64,000 nucleotides of DNA from Streptomyces sp. ICC1 (GTDB taxonomy: Bacteria > Actinomycetota > Actinomycetes > Streptomycetales > Streptomycetaceae): assembly GCF_003287935.1 (NCBI RefSeq), contig NZ_CP030287.1, forward strand, positions 310,001 to 374,000, given 5' to 3'. Below are positions 25,560 to 34,837 of the stretch, piece by piece (the first letter of the stretch is position 1; every line of letters begins with the position of its first letter). The translations under genes were made by a program, and so were the position numbers. The notes under the pieces were generated by a model. It was not told the DNA's origin. It did no database searches and saw only the letters and a program-made list of their open reading frames with translations.

Positions 25560-27014
25560 ATGACGGAACGACCTGCCCAGCGTGTCCCCAACCGGCAGCT
25601 CGCGGCACTGATCGCCGAGGCCGGGTTCTCCAACGCCGGGCTCGCCCGCCGCGTCGACCAGCTCGGTCTCGAGCACGGTCTCGACCTGCGGTACGACAAA
25701 ACCTCCGTGACCCGCTGGCTGCGCGGGCAGCAGCCGCGCGGGACCACCCCGGCGCTGATCGCCGAGGTGTTCACCCGGCGCCTCGGGCGGCGCCTCTCGG
25801 CCCAGGACCTGGGCCTGGACGCGTGCGCCCCCGTGTACGCCGGGCTGGAGTTCGCGGCCACCCCGGAGGAGGCCGTCGACATCGCGAGCGGACTGTGGCG
25901 CAAGGACTCGGGCTCGCACGCCGAGCTGCGCAAGATCGCCTTCACCCCGGCCGGGCTGGTGGTGCCCAGCCGGGACTGGCTCATCGGGCGGGCCGACGAG
26001 CGGGTCGGCCGCGGGGCGGAACAGGCCGCCTCCCGCGTCCCCGAACAGGGCCGGCCCGTGCAGGGCCGGGCCTCGGTGCCCCGCCAGCGCCAGATCGACC
26101 GCGGGCCCGGGCAGCGGGTGACGGGCGGCGACATCGCGGCGCTCAGATCAGTGAGCGAGCTGTTCCGCACCCTGGACCACGCCTACGGCGGCGGCCATGC
26201 CCGCCAGGCCCTGGTGCGCTACCTGGAGCACGAGGCGGAGCCGATGCTGCGCGGCACCTACGGGGAGACCACCGGGCGCCGGCTGTTCTCCGCCGCCGCC
26301 GATCTGACCCGGCTCGCGGGCTGGACCTCGTACGACATCGCCGCGCACGGGCTCGCCCAGCGGTACTTCGTGCAGGCGCTGCGCCTCGCCCAGGCAGCCG
26401 CGGACCGGCCGTACGGGGCGTACGTGCTGGTCACCATGAGCCGGCAGGCGGTCTACCTCGGCCACGGCCGGGAGGCGGTGCAGCTGGCCCGCGTCGCCCA
26501 GCAGGGCGTCGGCTCGGGCCCGCCGCCGGTGGTCCAGGCGCTGCTGCACTCGGCGGAGGCGCGAGGGCACGCGGTGCTGGGCGAGGTCCGGGCGGCCACG
26601 GCCTCGCTGGTGCGGGCGGAGCGGTCGCTGGGCGCGGCCCGGCCCGGTGACGACGTACCGCACTGGGCGCGGTGCTACGACGAGGCGCAGCTGGCCGACG
26701 AGTTCGGGCACTGCCACCGGGACCTGCAGCAGTACCGGGCCTCGGCGCAGCACGCGGAGCGCTCGCTCCAGCTGCGGGCGCCCGGGTACGCGCGCTCGCG
26801 GCTGTTCTGCCGGGTGGTGCTGGCCACGGCCCGGCTGGGGCTGGGCGAGCTGGACCAGGCGTGCGCGCTGGGCGCGGAGGCGGCGCAGCAGGCGATGGAG
26901 ATGCGGTCGGTGCGCGCGGTGGAGTACGTACGGGACTTCGAGCGCCGGCTGGAGCCCTACCGGGACGCCTCGGCCGTGCGGACGTACCGGGACCGGGTGG
27001 CGGCCCTGTCCTGA
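25560..27014 (+). CDS. Helix-turn-helix regulator with TPR-like region
   Basis: This 484-aa protein begins MTERPAQRVPNRQLAAL. Its N-terminal XRE-like DNA-binding region spans roughly residues 10-80, including SNAGLARRVDQLG and KTSVTRWLRGQQPRG. The rest is a helical repeat domain of TPR type (for example YFVQALRLAQAA and ALLHSAEARGHAVLG). The layout is that of large Streptomyces regulators such as NsdA, although identity to it is not claimed. ATG 25560 is chosen because upstream frames cross noncoding sequence. Targets are unknown. Confidence 0.85.
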   Translation: MTERPAQRVPNRQLAALIAEAGFSNAGLARRVDQLGLEHGLDLRYDKTSVTRWLRGQQPRGTTPALIAEVFTRRLGRRLSAQDLGLDACAPVYAGLEFAATPEEAVDIASGLWRKDSGSHAELRKIAFTPAGLVVPSRDWLIGRADERVGRGAEQAASRVPEQGRPVQGRASVPRQRQIDRGPGQRVTGGDIAALRSVSELFRTLDHAYGGGHARQALVRYLEHEAEPMLRGTYGETTGRRLFSAAADLTRLAGWTSYDIAAHGLAQRYFVQALRLAQAAADRPYGAYVLVTMSRQAVYLGHGREAVQLARVAQQGVGSGPPPVVQALLHSAEARGHAVLGEVRAATASLVRAERSLGAARPGDDVPHWARCYDEAQLADEFGHCHRDLQQYRASAQHAERSLQLRAPGYARSRLFCRVVLATARLGLGELDQACALGAEAAQQAMEMRSVRAVEYVRDFERRLEPYRDASAVRTYRDRVAALS

Positions 27015-27020
27015 CCCTGC

Positions 27021-27063
27021 GGGCCGGCGGGGTGGCGGCCCGGGCCGGCCGCCCCGCCGGCCC
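27021..27063. terminator. Bidirectional terminator
   Basis: A GC-only hairpin with arms gggccggcggggtggcggcc and ggccgccccgccggccc (one bulge) lies between the convergent regulator and FAD oxidoreductase genes. Confidence 0.75.
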
Positions 27064-27078
27064 GGGCGGGTGGTTGGC

Positions 27079-28329
27079 TCAGGCCGCCACCGGAAGCGCG
27101 GCCTCCGGGGCGGCCGGGAGCGGGATGCCGAAGTCGCGCAGGACGGCCCCGGCGGCGCGGCGGGCCGAGCGCAGCGCGCCCTCGACGGTGTTGATGTCGC
27201 GGTGGTCCCCGCACACGTACAGCCCGGCCAGGACCCTGACCGTGCGCCGGGTGTCCAGCGGCGGGGGCATGGCGGGGACGGCTTCGGGGGTGTGGTGGAC
27301 GGCGAGGAGCTCCCACTCGCGGGGCGAGGTCTCGTAGAGCCGGGCGAGGCGCGCGGCGACCGTACGAGCGGGCGGCGGCGGGCCGAGCACCGTGGTGGTG
27401 ACCAGGCTGCGGCCGGCGGGGGCGCGCGTCGGGTCGACGGCGCTCATCACGGCGGTGTGGGCGACGGGCCACTTGGGGTCGCCGTCCAGGAGCAGCGAGC
27501 CGTCCCAGGGCAGCGGGGCGGCGGTGGCGTGGTGGATGACGGTGACCTGGTGGAACGCCGGCACCCGCAGGCCGGGGAGCAGTTCGGCGGCGGCTCGTGC
27601 GCCGGTCGCGAGGACGGCGGAGCGACAGCTGAAGTCGCCGTGCTCCTCGGTGGTGACGAGGTTGGTGGCCACGGACCGGACCCGGACCCCGGTCCGTACG
27701 GTGCCGGGCGGCAGCGCGGCCGCGAGCAGGCCGGGCAGGGTCGCGGCGCCGCCCTCGGGTACGGCGAGCCGGCCGCGCGCGAAGGTCCGCAGGGCCAGGT
27801 CGGCGACGCGGCTGGAGGTGGTGAGCGCGGGATCGCGCAGGAGCGCCGAGAGCAGCGGGCGCAGCGTCGTACCGAGCCCGCGGGAGCGCAGGGCGGCGTG
27901 GGCGGTGCGCTCGGGACGGGCGAGGAGGCGCTCCTCGGGCAGTGCGGCGAGGCGTTTGAGGGCCGCGGCGATCCGGGCCTGGTCGAGGGAGCCGCTGGTC
28001 AGGGCGCGTGCGGGGGTGAGTGCGCCGACGCGCAGCGTCCTTCCGTCGGTGTGGACGAGGGCACCGGGCGCGAAGGGCCGCAGGACCAGGTCCGCCAGCC
28101 CGGGGGTCCGGGCGGGCTCGGTGTAGGCGGTGTTGAGGAGCTGGCCGATCCGGTCGAGCCGGAAGCCGTCGACGGTCTCGGTGGCCATCCGGCCGCCGGG
28201 ATCGTCGGCACCCTCCAGAACGATGACGGTGACTCCCGCGGCGATCAGGTGGTGCGCGGCGGTGAGTCCCGAGACTCCGGCTCCTACGATGATCACGTCC
28301 GCGTGATGTGCGTGTGCGCTGTTGAGCAC
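27079..28329 (-). CDS. FAD-dependent amine oxidase/desaturase-like protein
   Basis: This 416-aa flavoprotein has an N-terminal FAD motif (VIIVGAGVSGLTAAHHL), then LEGADDPGGRMATETVDGF, the GG/R motif of the amine oxidase/phytoene desaturase superfamily. The C-terminal LYVCGDHRDINTVEGALRSA contacts the flavin and closes the fold. GTG 28329 is preceded by a G-rich ribosome site; the longer frame runs through intergenic DNA into the next gene. The substrate is not evident. Confidence 0.88.
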   Translation of the reverse strand: MLNSAHAHHADVIIVGAGVSGLTAAHHLIAAGVTVIVLEGADDPGGRMATETVDGFRLDRIGQLLNTAYTEPARTPGLADLVLRPFAPGALVHTDGRTLRVGALTPARALTSGSLDQARIAAALKRLAALPEERLLARPERTAHAALRSRGLGTTLRPLLSALLRDPALTTSSRVADLALRTFARGRLAVPEGGAATLPGLLAAALPPGTVRTGVRVRSVATNLVTTEEHGDFSCRSAVLATGARAAAELLPGLRVPAFHQVTVIHHATAAPLPWDGSLLLDGDPKWPVAHTAVMSAVDPTRAPAGRSLVTTTVLGPPPPARTVAARLARLYETSPREWELLAVHHTPEAVPAMPPPLDTRRTVRVLAGLYVCGDHRDINTVEGALRSARRAAGAVLRDFGIPLPAAPEAALPVAA

Positions 28330-28529
28330 GTGCCCCTCCCCGAGGTCGGCCCGGCTGTGTGGGGACCTCCTTCCCCCAACCCGCTCCGGCGGAACCCGAG
28401 TCGGGTGGGCTATTGCGGACGGCTCGGTCAACTCCGGTCGCACGCCGGTCGCATTCGGGTCACGTACGGTCGCACGCGAAAGGCCAGTGCGCTCCCCCGG
28501 CACGACCCGGGCACAACCCAGGCAAAGGC

Positions 28530-29423
28530 CTACGCTTCGAGCGCCGCCCGGATGGACTCCTCGATGCCGGGGTGGCGGAAGACGAAGCCGGACTCCAGCA
28601 GCCGGGCGGGACGCACCCGCTGACTTCCCAGCACGTCCTGGGAGAACTCCCCGAGCACCACCCGCATGACCGGAGCCGGCACGGCGAACACCGCCGGGCG
28701 GTGCAGGACCCGGCCCATCGCGGCCGTGACCTCGCGGTTGGTCAGCGGCTCGGGGGCGGTCAGGTTCACCGGCCCGGCCAGCGAGGGCGTGTCGAGGAGG
28801 TGGCGCAGGGCGGCGATCTCGTCGTGCATCGAGATGTGCGACCAGTACTGGCGCCCGCTGCCGAGCCGGCCGCCGATGCCGGCCTTGAAGATCGGGAACA
28901 GCTTCCCCCAGGCCCCGCCCTCGGCCGCGACGACCAGCCCGGTACGGGCGAACACGGTCCGGATCCCGGCCTCCCGGGCGGGCGCGGCGGCGGCCTCCCA
29001 CGCGACGCACACCTCGGGCAGGAACCCCTCGCCCGCCGGGGCGCTCTCGTCGACCGGGGTGTCACCCGTGTCGCCGTAGTACCCGATGGCGGTTCCGCAG
29101 ACGAACACAAAGGGCGGCTCGGCCATGACGGCGACGGCCGAGGCCATGGCGGCCGTGCCCTTGACCCGGCTGTCGCGGATCTCCCGCTTGTAGGCGTCCG
29201 TCCACCGGTGGTCCCCGACCCCCGCCCCGGCGAGGTGCACGACGGCGTCGCAGCCGGCCAGCCCGGCCGGATCGACGTACCCCCGCGCGGGATCCCACCG
29301 CGCCTCGTCGGCGGCGGCAGGCTCCCGCCGCACGAAGCGCACGACCTCGTGTCCGTCCGCCTTCAGGGACCGCCCGAGGGCGCTGCCGATGAGCCCGGTG
29401 GCACCGGTGACCGCGATACGCAT
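28530..29423 (-). CDS. TIGR01777 family NAD-dependent epimerase-like protein
   Basis: This protein of about 297 aa is of the extended SDR type. It begins MRIAVTGATGLIGSALGRSL and carries VVHLAGAGVGDHRW, family-specific RDSRVKGT and CGTAIGYYGDTG, and LGSQRVRPARLLE in the C-terminal DUF1731-like segment. A start 18 bp further upstream is possible. The family is linked loosely to cell division phenotypes but its reaction is unknown. It is separated by 200 bp from the FAD gene downstream. Confidence 0.9.
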   Translation of the reverse strand: MRIAVTGATGLIGSALGRSLKADGHEVVRFVRREPAAADEARWDPARGYVDPAGLAGCDAVVHLAGAGVGDHRWTDAYKREIRDSRVKGTAAMASAVAVMAEPPFVFVCGTAIGYYGDTGDTPVDESAPAGEGFLPEVCVAWEAAAAPAREAGIRTVFARTGLVVAAEGGAWGKLFPIFKAGIGGRLGSGRQYWSHISMHDEIAALRHLLDTPSLAGPVNLTAPEPLTNREVTAAMGRVLHRPAVFAVPAPVMRVVLGEFSQDVLGSQRVRPARLLESGFVFRHPGIEESIRAALEA

Positions 29424-29489
29424 GCCCTCATCTTGCGCCATGCCCCCGCCCCGTCCGCAGGGTCTTGCGCGACCGGCCCGGCTTCCCCG

Positions 29490-30194
29490 TCAGCCGGCCG
29501 CGCCCAGCCACGTGCCCACCGCGTACGTCACGGCCATCGCCACCGCGCCCCCGGCGACGTTCCGCAGCACGGCCCGCCCCGCCGGAGCCCCGCCCAGCCG
29601 TGCGCTGAGCACCCCGCACAGCGTCAGCGCCACCAGCACCGCCACCACCGTCACCGGCACCCGCCCCGAGGGCCCCGGCAGGACGATCGCCAGCAGCGGC
29701 AGCAGCGCCCCCACCGTGAAGGCGACCAGGCTCGCCAGCGCCGCGTGCCAGGGGTTCGCCAGCTCGTCGGGGTTGATCCCCAGCTCCACCCGCGCGTGCG
29801 CCCGCAGCGCGTCCCGCTCCGTCAGCTGTTCCGCCGCCTCCCGGGCCACGGACTCGCTCAGCCCCCGCTCCGCCAGCAGCCCCGCCAGCTCCTCCAGCTC
29901 CTCCTCCGGCGAATCCGCCAGCTCCCGCCGCTCGGTGTCCAGCGCCGCCTTCTCCGAATCCCGCTGGGAGCTGACCGACACGTACTCCCCCGCCGCCATC
30001 GACAGCGCACCCGCCAGCAGCCCCGCGACGCCCGCCGCCATGATCGCGGAACGTGAGGTCGTCGCCCCGGCGACACCGACGACCAGGCCGGCCGTCGAGA
30101 TGATCCCGTCGTTCGCCCCCAGCACCCCCGCGCGCAGCCAGTTCAGCCGTGTGCTGATCGCCGCGCTCTGCCCGCCACTCTCCGCTGCCGTCAC
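29490..30194 (-). CDS. VIT1/CCC1-family transporter
   Basis: This 234-aa membrane protein has the VIT family start LNWLRAGVLGANDGIIS in helix 1 and GALSMAAGEYVSVSSQRDSE at the metal-binding helix 2. A long Glu-rich cytoplasmic helical insert (residues about 85-145) is the expected metal-binding domain, and three further helices follow. It should move Fe2+ or Mn2+ out of the cytosol. GTG 30194 is used; the upstream extension is unrelated to the family. It is divergent from the PP2C gene. Confidence 0.9.
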   Translation of the reverse strand: MTAAESGGQSAAISTRLNWLRAGVLGANDGIISTAGLVVGVAGATTSRSAIMAAGVAGLLAGALSMAAGEYVSVSSQRDSEKAALDTERRELADSPEEELEELAGLLAERGLSESVAREAAEQLTERDALRAHARVELGINPDELANPWHAALASLVAFTVGALLPLLAIVLPGPSGRVPVTVVAVLVALTLCGVLSARLGGAPAGRAVLRNVAGGAVAMAVTYAVGTWLGAAG

Positions 30195-30270
30195 GCCCCC
30201 ACTGTCACGGTCCCAGCCATAAGGGGCCACCCGGCGTGCGCGCCTCCGGCGCCGGTACCAGGGTGGAGGG

Positions 30271-31401
30271 GTGAGACGCCGACGCGAGGACCCGGGCTGG
30301 CTCGGCGGGGCGCCCCCGCCGCGCTGGGCCCGGCTCGCCCCGGCGGTGGCCCTGGTCGTGCTGGTCTGCGCGCAGCGCGCCACACCGGGCGACATCGAGC
30401 TCGGCTACTTCCTGGCCGGCCTCCCCCCGGTGGCCGCCTTCGCCTACGGTGCCGTCGGCACGGCCGTCTTCGCCGGCGTCGTCCTGGTCATCCTCGGCCT
30501 CCCCCAGCTCGGCATCGCGCACGCCCGCGGCTCCGACCTGGCCACCGTCGCGGCGATCTGCCTGCTCAGCGTGGTCGTCGCCTGGGTGCGAAAACAGCGG
30601 GACGCCCAGCTCGTCAGCGTCCGCACCGTCGCGGAGGCCGCGCAGCTCGCCGTCCTGCCGCCCGTCCCCGAGCGGGTGGGGGCCGTCTGCTGCGCCGGGC
30701 TCTACCGGGCGGCCCAGCGCGGCACCCTGGTCGGCGGCGACCTGTACGACGTACGGGGCGGGCCCTTCGGCGTGCGCGCGGTGGTCGGCGACGTCCAGGG
30801 CCACGGCCTCGCCGCCGTGGGCACCGTGGCCTCGCTGCTCGGTGCCTTCCGCGAAGGGGTCCTGGACGACGCGGAGCTCACGGCGGTGGCGGCCCGGCTG
30901 GACCGGCGGCTGCTCGCGGACGCGGCCGCCGAGTCGGTGGCGCACGCGGAGCTGTTCGCGACGGCGGTGCTCCTGGAGTTCCCGCCCGGTCTGGACGTCG
31001 TACGGATCGTGTCGTGCGGGCATCCGCCGCCCCTGCTGCTACGGAACTCCGCGGTCTCGGAACCCGAAGTGGATCCGGGGCCCCCGCTCGGCCTGGGCCT
31101 GGCCGGCCCGACCCCGGCGACACCGGCCGAGTTCCCGGTGCGCCCCGGGGACCGGCTGCTGCTGTACACGGACGGGGTGACGGAGGCGCGCGACCGGGCG
31201 GGGCACTTCTACCCGCTGGCCGCGCGCGTGCCCGTCCTGGCGACGGATCCGGCGGGGCTGGCCCGGGCGGTGTGGCGGGACCTCCAGACCTTCAGCGGGG
31301 GCGGTCCGCGCGACGACGTGGCACTGCTGGTGCTGTCCCTGGACGAGAAGCCGGGCGGGGATCCGGGCGGGGGGCGGCGCGCGATGACCACGCCGTACTG
31401 A
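30271..31401 (+). CDS. PP2C/SpoIIE-type phosphatase with membrane domain
   Basis: This 376-aa protein has about four N-terminal membrane helices (to residue about 105) and a C-terminal SpoIIE/RsbU-like serine phosphatase. The metal motifs are LVGGDLYDV, VVGDVQGHGLAAV and RLLLYTDGVTEARD, with a final DDVALLVL. Such enzymes usually dephosphorylate STAS anti-anti-sigma factors; no STAS gene is adjacent, but one exists at 56.9 kb. The start is GTG 30271. Confidence 0.9.
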   Translation: MRRRREDPGWLGGAPPPRWARLAPAVALVVLVCAQRATPGDIELGYFLAGLPPVAAFAYGAVGTAVFAGVVLVILGLPQLGIAHARGSDLATVAAICLLSVVVAWVRKQRDAQLVSVRTVAEAAQLAVLPPVPERVGAVCCAGLYRAAQRGTLVGGDLYDVRGGPFGVRAVVGDVQGHGLAAVGTVASLLGAFREGVLDDAELTAVAARLDRRLLADAAAESVAHAELFATAVLLEFPPGLDVVRIVSCGHPPPLLLRNSAVSEPEVDPGPPLGLGLAGPTPATPAEFPVRPGDRLLLYTDGVTEARDRAGHFYPLAARVPVLATDPAGLARAVWRDLQTFSGGGPRDDVALLVLSLDEKPGGDPGGGRRAMTTPY

Positions 31402-31520
31402 ACACATGACCAAACGGCGACGATCGCCCATTCAGCCCCTCTTCCGTGTTTCGCTCGGTTCTCCCAGCCCCGAGCAAGCCCCCGAGCCAGCCCCCGAGCA
31501 CGGAAACCGAGGCCCGTCCG

Positions 31521-31724
31521 ATGCGCGCACCGTACAAACACAACAGGCGGATCACCGCGGTCATGGCGGCGGCCGGCACCTTCGCCCTGCTCACCGGCGT
31601 GCTCGCGCTCGGCGCGGCGGCGGAGGAGTCCATGGCTCCCGACCCGGCGAGGAGCCAGGTGATCGAGGCCCCCGCGCAGCTGGCGGTGGAGCCCGCCGAG
31701 GCCCCCGAAAAGCCGCTGCCGTGA
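31521..31724 (+). CDS. Small secreted or membrane-anchored protein
   Basis: This 67-aa product begins MRAPYKHNRRITAVM, followed by a hydrophobic helix (AAGTFALLTGVLALGAAA) and a Pro/Glu/Ala-rich tail. It looks like a signal-anchored small protein. No family was recognised. The longer upstream start lacks a better ribosome site. Confidence 0.5.
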   Translation: MRAPYKHNRRITAVMAAAGTFALLTGVLALGAAAEESMAPDPARSQVIEAPAQLAVEPAEAPEKPLP

Positions 31725-31806
31725 CCCGAAGAGCAGGGCTGCGGCGCGAGCTCCCCAGGGGCCTCGACGCGTGACCGGCGACAGCCGGCCCCGACCGGCT
31801 ACCCGG

Positions 31807-32070
31807 CTACCCGGCGTCGCGGATGAAGGAACGGACCAGCTTGCACGTGACGTTGGACGGCCGGCGGATCCCCGTCCGGACGGCCATCGTGCGGATCTTG
31901 CGGTTGGTGGCGCGCTGAGCGTCATACGTGCCCGAGTCCAGCAGCGATATCGCCAGCCGCATCGCCTTCAGGCGGCGGTTGTGGCTCTCGTACCACTCGC
32001 GGGGCAGCCCCGCCGGCAGCGGCTTCTTCTTGACGGGCTCGAAGGTGTGCAGGGTCATGGCAGTGGCCAT
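31807..32070 (-). CDS. Small basic conserved-type protein
   Basis: This 87-aa product is rich in Arg and Lys (SHNRRLKAMRLAISLLD, ATNRKIRTMAVRTGIRRPS). No domain is recognised. GGGAGG lies 6 nt before ATG 32070, a strong translation signal, so it is likely a real gene. Basic composition suggests nucleic acid binding, but that is only a guess. Confidence 0.65.
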   Translation of the reverse strand: MATAMTLHTFEPVKKKPLPAGLPREWYESHNRRLKAMRLAISLLDSGTYDAQRATNRKIRTMAVRTGIRRPSNVTCKLVRSFIRDAG

Positions 32071-32176
32071 CTACAGCCTCCCAAACGGTAGTTGGCTTCC
32101 TGTCGTTCTCCCTCGATTTTACCGGCGACCACTGACAAAGCACCTGGCCAGGCGCAGCCTCGCTAGGCTTTCGGGC

Positions 32177-32548
32177 ATGGAGATCTGGATCAACCCCGCG
32201 TGCTCGAAGTGCCGCAGCGCACTGACCCTGCTGGACGCGGAGGGAGCCGAGTACACCGTCCGCCGCTACCTGGAGGACGTCCCGTCCGAGACCGAGATCC
32301 GCGAGGTCCTGGGCCGGTTGGGCCTGGAGCCGTGGGACATCACCCGCACCTCGGACCCCCTCGCCAAGGAGACCGGCGTACGGGACCTGCCGCGCGAGGA
32401 GACGGAGGAGGCCCGCGCCCGCTGGATCACCCACCTGGCGGCCCACCCGAAGCTGATCCAACGCCCGATCATCACGGCCCAGGACGGCACGGCCCTGGTG
32501 GCCCGCTCGGAGGAAGCGGTCCGCGAGGCACTGTCGCGGGGGGCGTAG
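32177..32548 (+). CDS. ArsC/Spx-family thioredoxin-fold protein
   Basis: This 123-aa product begins MEIWINPACSKCRSAL, with the redox CxxC (CSKC) of the ArsC/YffB family. RYLEDVPSETEI and LIQRPIITAQDGTALVARS complete the fold. The conserved RP before the last strand is the family signature. It may reduce arsenate or act in redox regulation; no ars genes are nearby, so the substrate is open. Confidence 0.88.
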   Translation: MEIWINPACSKCRSALTLLDAEGAEYTVRRYLEDVPSETEIREVLGRLGLEPWDITRTSDPLAKETGVRDLPREETEEARARWITHLAAHPKLIQRPIITAQDGTALVARSEEAVREALSRGA

Positions 32549-32614
32549 GGGGCGGGGCATGAACGAGAGGACGACCGCTGAAGTGTAGCCAGGTGTGGTC
32601 GTCGGCAGAGTCAG

Positions 32615-34837
32615 ATGGTTATAAAGGACCGGCCCTGGGTCGCGGCCTTCGTGGTCGCCGCCTCGGCCGCTTCGGTCCTCACCGCCCCTCATCCAAGCCA
32701 GGCCGCCACCCCGCGGGCCGCCACCCCGAACGCTTCCGCGAAGGAGGCCGCCGACCTGCCCACGGGCTGGTCCACAGTCGTCAATGCCGGCAGCGGCAAG
32801 TGCCTGGACGCGCGGTCGGCCGCGACCGCGAACGGAACGGCGGTGCAGCAGTACTCCTGCAACAACAGCACCGCGCAGCAGTGGAGCTTCACGCCGACCA
32901 GCGACGGCTTCGTGCGGATCGGCAACCGCAATGCGAGCAATCAGGTCGTCGACGTGAGCGACACCTCCTCGGCCGACAACGCCGCCGTGCACCTCTGGGC
33001 GTACGGCGGCGGCAACAACCAGCAGTGGCAGGCCGTCGACGAGGGTGGCGGCGCGTACCACTTCGTCAACCGCCACAGCGGCAAATGCCTGGACGTCCCG
33101 GCCGCCTCGACGGCCGACAGCGTCCAGCTGGTGCAGTACACCTGCAACGGCACGGCGGCCCAGCGCTTCCAGGTGGCGCCCGTGAACACCGCGCCCGGGG
33201 ATGTCGACCTCGGCCCGAACGTGGTCGTCTTTGACCCGTCGATGCCGTCGTCCACCATCCAGAGCCGGCTGAACTCCGTCTTCCAGCAGCAGGAGACCAA
33301 CCAGTTCGGCTCCCAGCGTTACGCCGTGATGTTCAAGCCGGGTACGTACAGCAACGACGTCAACGTCGGCTTCTACACCCAGGTCCTCGGCCTCGGCCAG
33401 TCGCCCGACTCGGTGACGATCAACGGCGCCGTGCACGTGGAGGCGGACTGGTTCCCTCCGCAGAACGCCACCCAGAACTTCTGGCGCGGCGCAGAGAACC
33501 TGTCGGTGAACCCGACCGGTGGCACCGACCGGTGGGCGGTCTCGCAGGCGTCCGGGTACCGGCGCATGCACGTCCGCGGCAACCTCGAGCTGAGCGACGG
33601 CGGCTGGGCCAGTGGCGGATTCATGGCCGACAGCAAGATCGACGGACAGGTCCGGTCCGGCACCCAGCAGCAGTGGCTGACCCGCAACTCCCAGCTAGGC
33701 AGCTGGACCGGTTCCAACTGGAACATGGTGTTCGTCGGCAGCCAGGGCGTGCCGGGCAACACCTTCCCCAATCCGCCGTACACGACGGTGAACCAGACGC
33801 CGACGGTCCGTGAGAAGCCCTTCCTGTACGTGGACAGCGCGGGCGCGTACAAGGTGTTCGTACCGTCCCTGCGAACCAACTCCATGGCCACCAGCTGGGC
33901 GAACGGGAGCGCGGCGGGCAGCTCGCTCAGCATGGACCAGTTCTACGTCGTCAAGGCCGGAGCAACGGCCGCACAGATCAACGCCGCACTGGCCGAGGGT
34001 AAGAACCTGCTGGTCACCCCCGGTGTCTACCACCTCAGCCAGACCTTGAAGGTAACCCGCCCCGACACCGTCGTCCTCGGTCTCGGCCTCGCCACTTTCA
34101 TTCCTGACAACGGTGTCACGGCCATGACGGTCGCCGATGTCGACGGCGTGAAGGTCGCAGGTGTCCTCTTCGATGCCGGAACCACCAACTCGCAGACGCT
34201 GATGGAGGTCGGCCCGGCCGGCGCTGCCGCGAACCACGCGGCGAACCCCACCTCTCTGCACGACGTCTACTTCCGGGTCGGTGGCGCCGCCGTCGGCAAG
34301 GCGACGACGAGCCTGGTGGTCAACAGCGATCACGTCATCGGCGACCACATGTGGATCTGGCGCGGCGACCACGGCAGCGGCATCGGCTGGAACAGCAACA
34401 CGGCCGACACCGGACTCGTGGTCAACGGCGACAGCGTCACCATGTACGGCCTGTTCGTCGAGCACTACCAGAAGCACCAGACCATCTGGAACGGCAACGG
34501 CGGGCGGACGTACTTCTACCAGAACGAGATGCCGTACGACCCACCGAACCAGGCCGCCTGGATGAACGGGTCCACCCAGGGCTACTCGGCGTACAAGGTC
34601 GCGAACTCGGTCACCAGCCACCAGGCCTACGGGCTCGGCAGCTACTGCTACTTCAACGTCAATCCGAGCGTGACCGCCGAGCGTGCCTTCGAGGCCCCCA
34701 ACAACCCGAACGTGCGCTTCCAGAACATGGTGACCGTCTCGCTCGGCGGCACCGGGACCATCCGGCACGTCATCAACGATCGGGGCGGACCCTCCAACGC
34801 GTCCACCAACGTGGCCAACCTGGTGAGCTACCCGTGA
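32615..34837 (+). CDS. Secreted protein: ricin-type lectin plus right-handed beta-helix
   Basis: This 740-aa exported protein has a signal peptide ending near PSQA. A CBM13/ricin B-type beta-trefoil follows (residues about 45-195; NAGSGKCLDARSAATANG, repeated QQW motifs). A large Gly/Asn-rich region, including YAVMFKPGTYSNDVNVGFY and later LLVTPGVYHLSQTLKV, reads as pectate-lyase-like beta-helix repeats. Related streptomycete proteins often carry misleading labels such as adenylyl cyclase. It probably acts on a polysaccharide outside the cell, but the bond it cleaves, if any, cannot be read here. It overlaps the next gene by 4 bp. Confidence 0.82.
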   Translation: MVIKDRPWVAAFVVAASAASVLTAPHPSQAATPRAATPNASAKEAADLPTGWSTVVNAGSGKCLDARSAATANGTAVQQYSCNNSTAQQWSFTPTSDGFVRIGNRNASNQVVDVSDTSSADNAAVHLWAYGGGNNQQWQAVDEGGGAYHFVNRHSGKCLDVPAASTADSVQLVQYTCNGTAAQRFQVAPVNTAPGDVDLGPNVVVFDPSMPSSTIQSRLNSVFQQQETNQFGSQRYAVMFKPGTYSNDVNVGFYTQVLGLGQSPDSVTINGAVHVEADWFPPQNATQNFWRGAENLSVNPTGGTDRWAVSQASGYRRMHVRGNLELSDGGWASGGFMADSKIDGQVRSGTQQQWLTRNSQLGSWTGSNWNMVFVGSQGVPGNTFPNPPYTTVNQTPTVREKPFLYVDSAGAYKVFVPSLRTNSMATSWANGSAAGSSLSMDQFYVVKAGATAAQINAALAEGKNLLVTPGVYHLSQTLKVTRPDTVVLGLGLATFIPDNGVTAMTVADVDGVKVAGVLFDAGTTNSQTLMEVGPAGAAANHAANPTSLHDVYFRVGGAAVGKATTSLVVNSDHVIGDHMWIWRGDHGSGIGWNSNTADTGLVVNGDSVTMYGLFVEHYQKHQTIWNGNGGRTYFYQNEMPYDPPNQAAWMNGSTQGYSAYKVANSVTSHQAYGLGSYCYFNVNPSVTAERAFEAPNNPNVRFQNMVTVSLGGTGTIRHVINDRGGPSNASTNVANLVSYP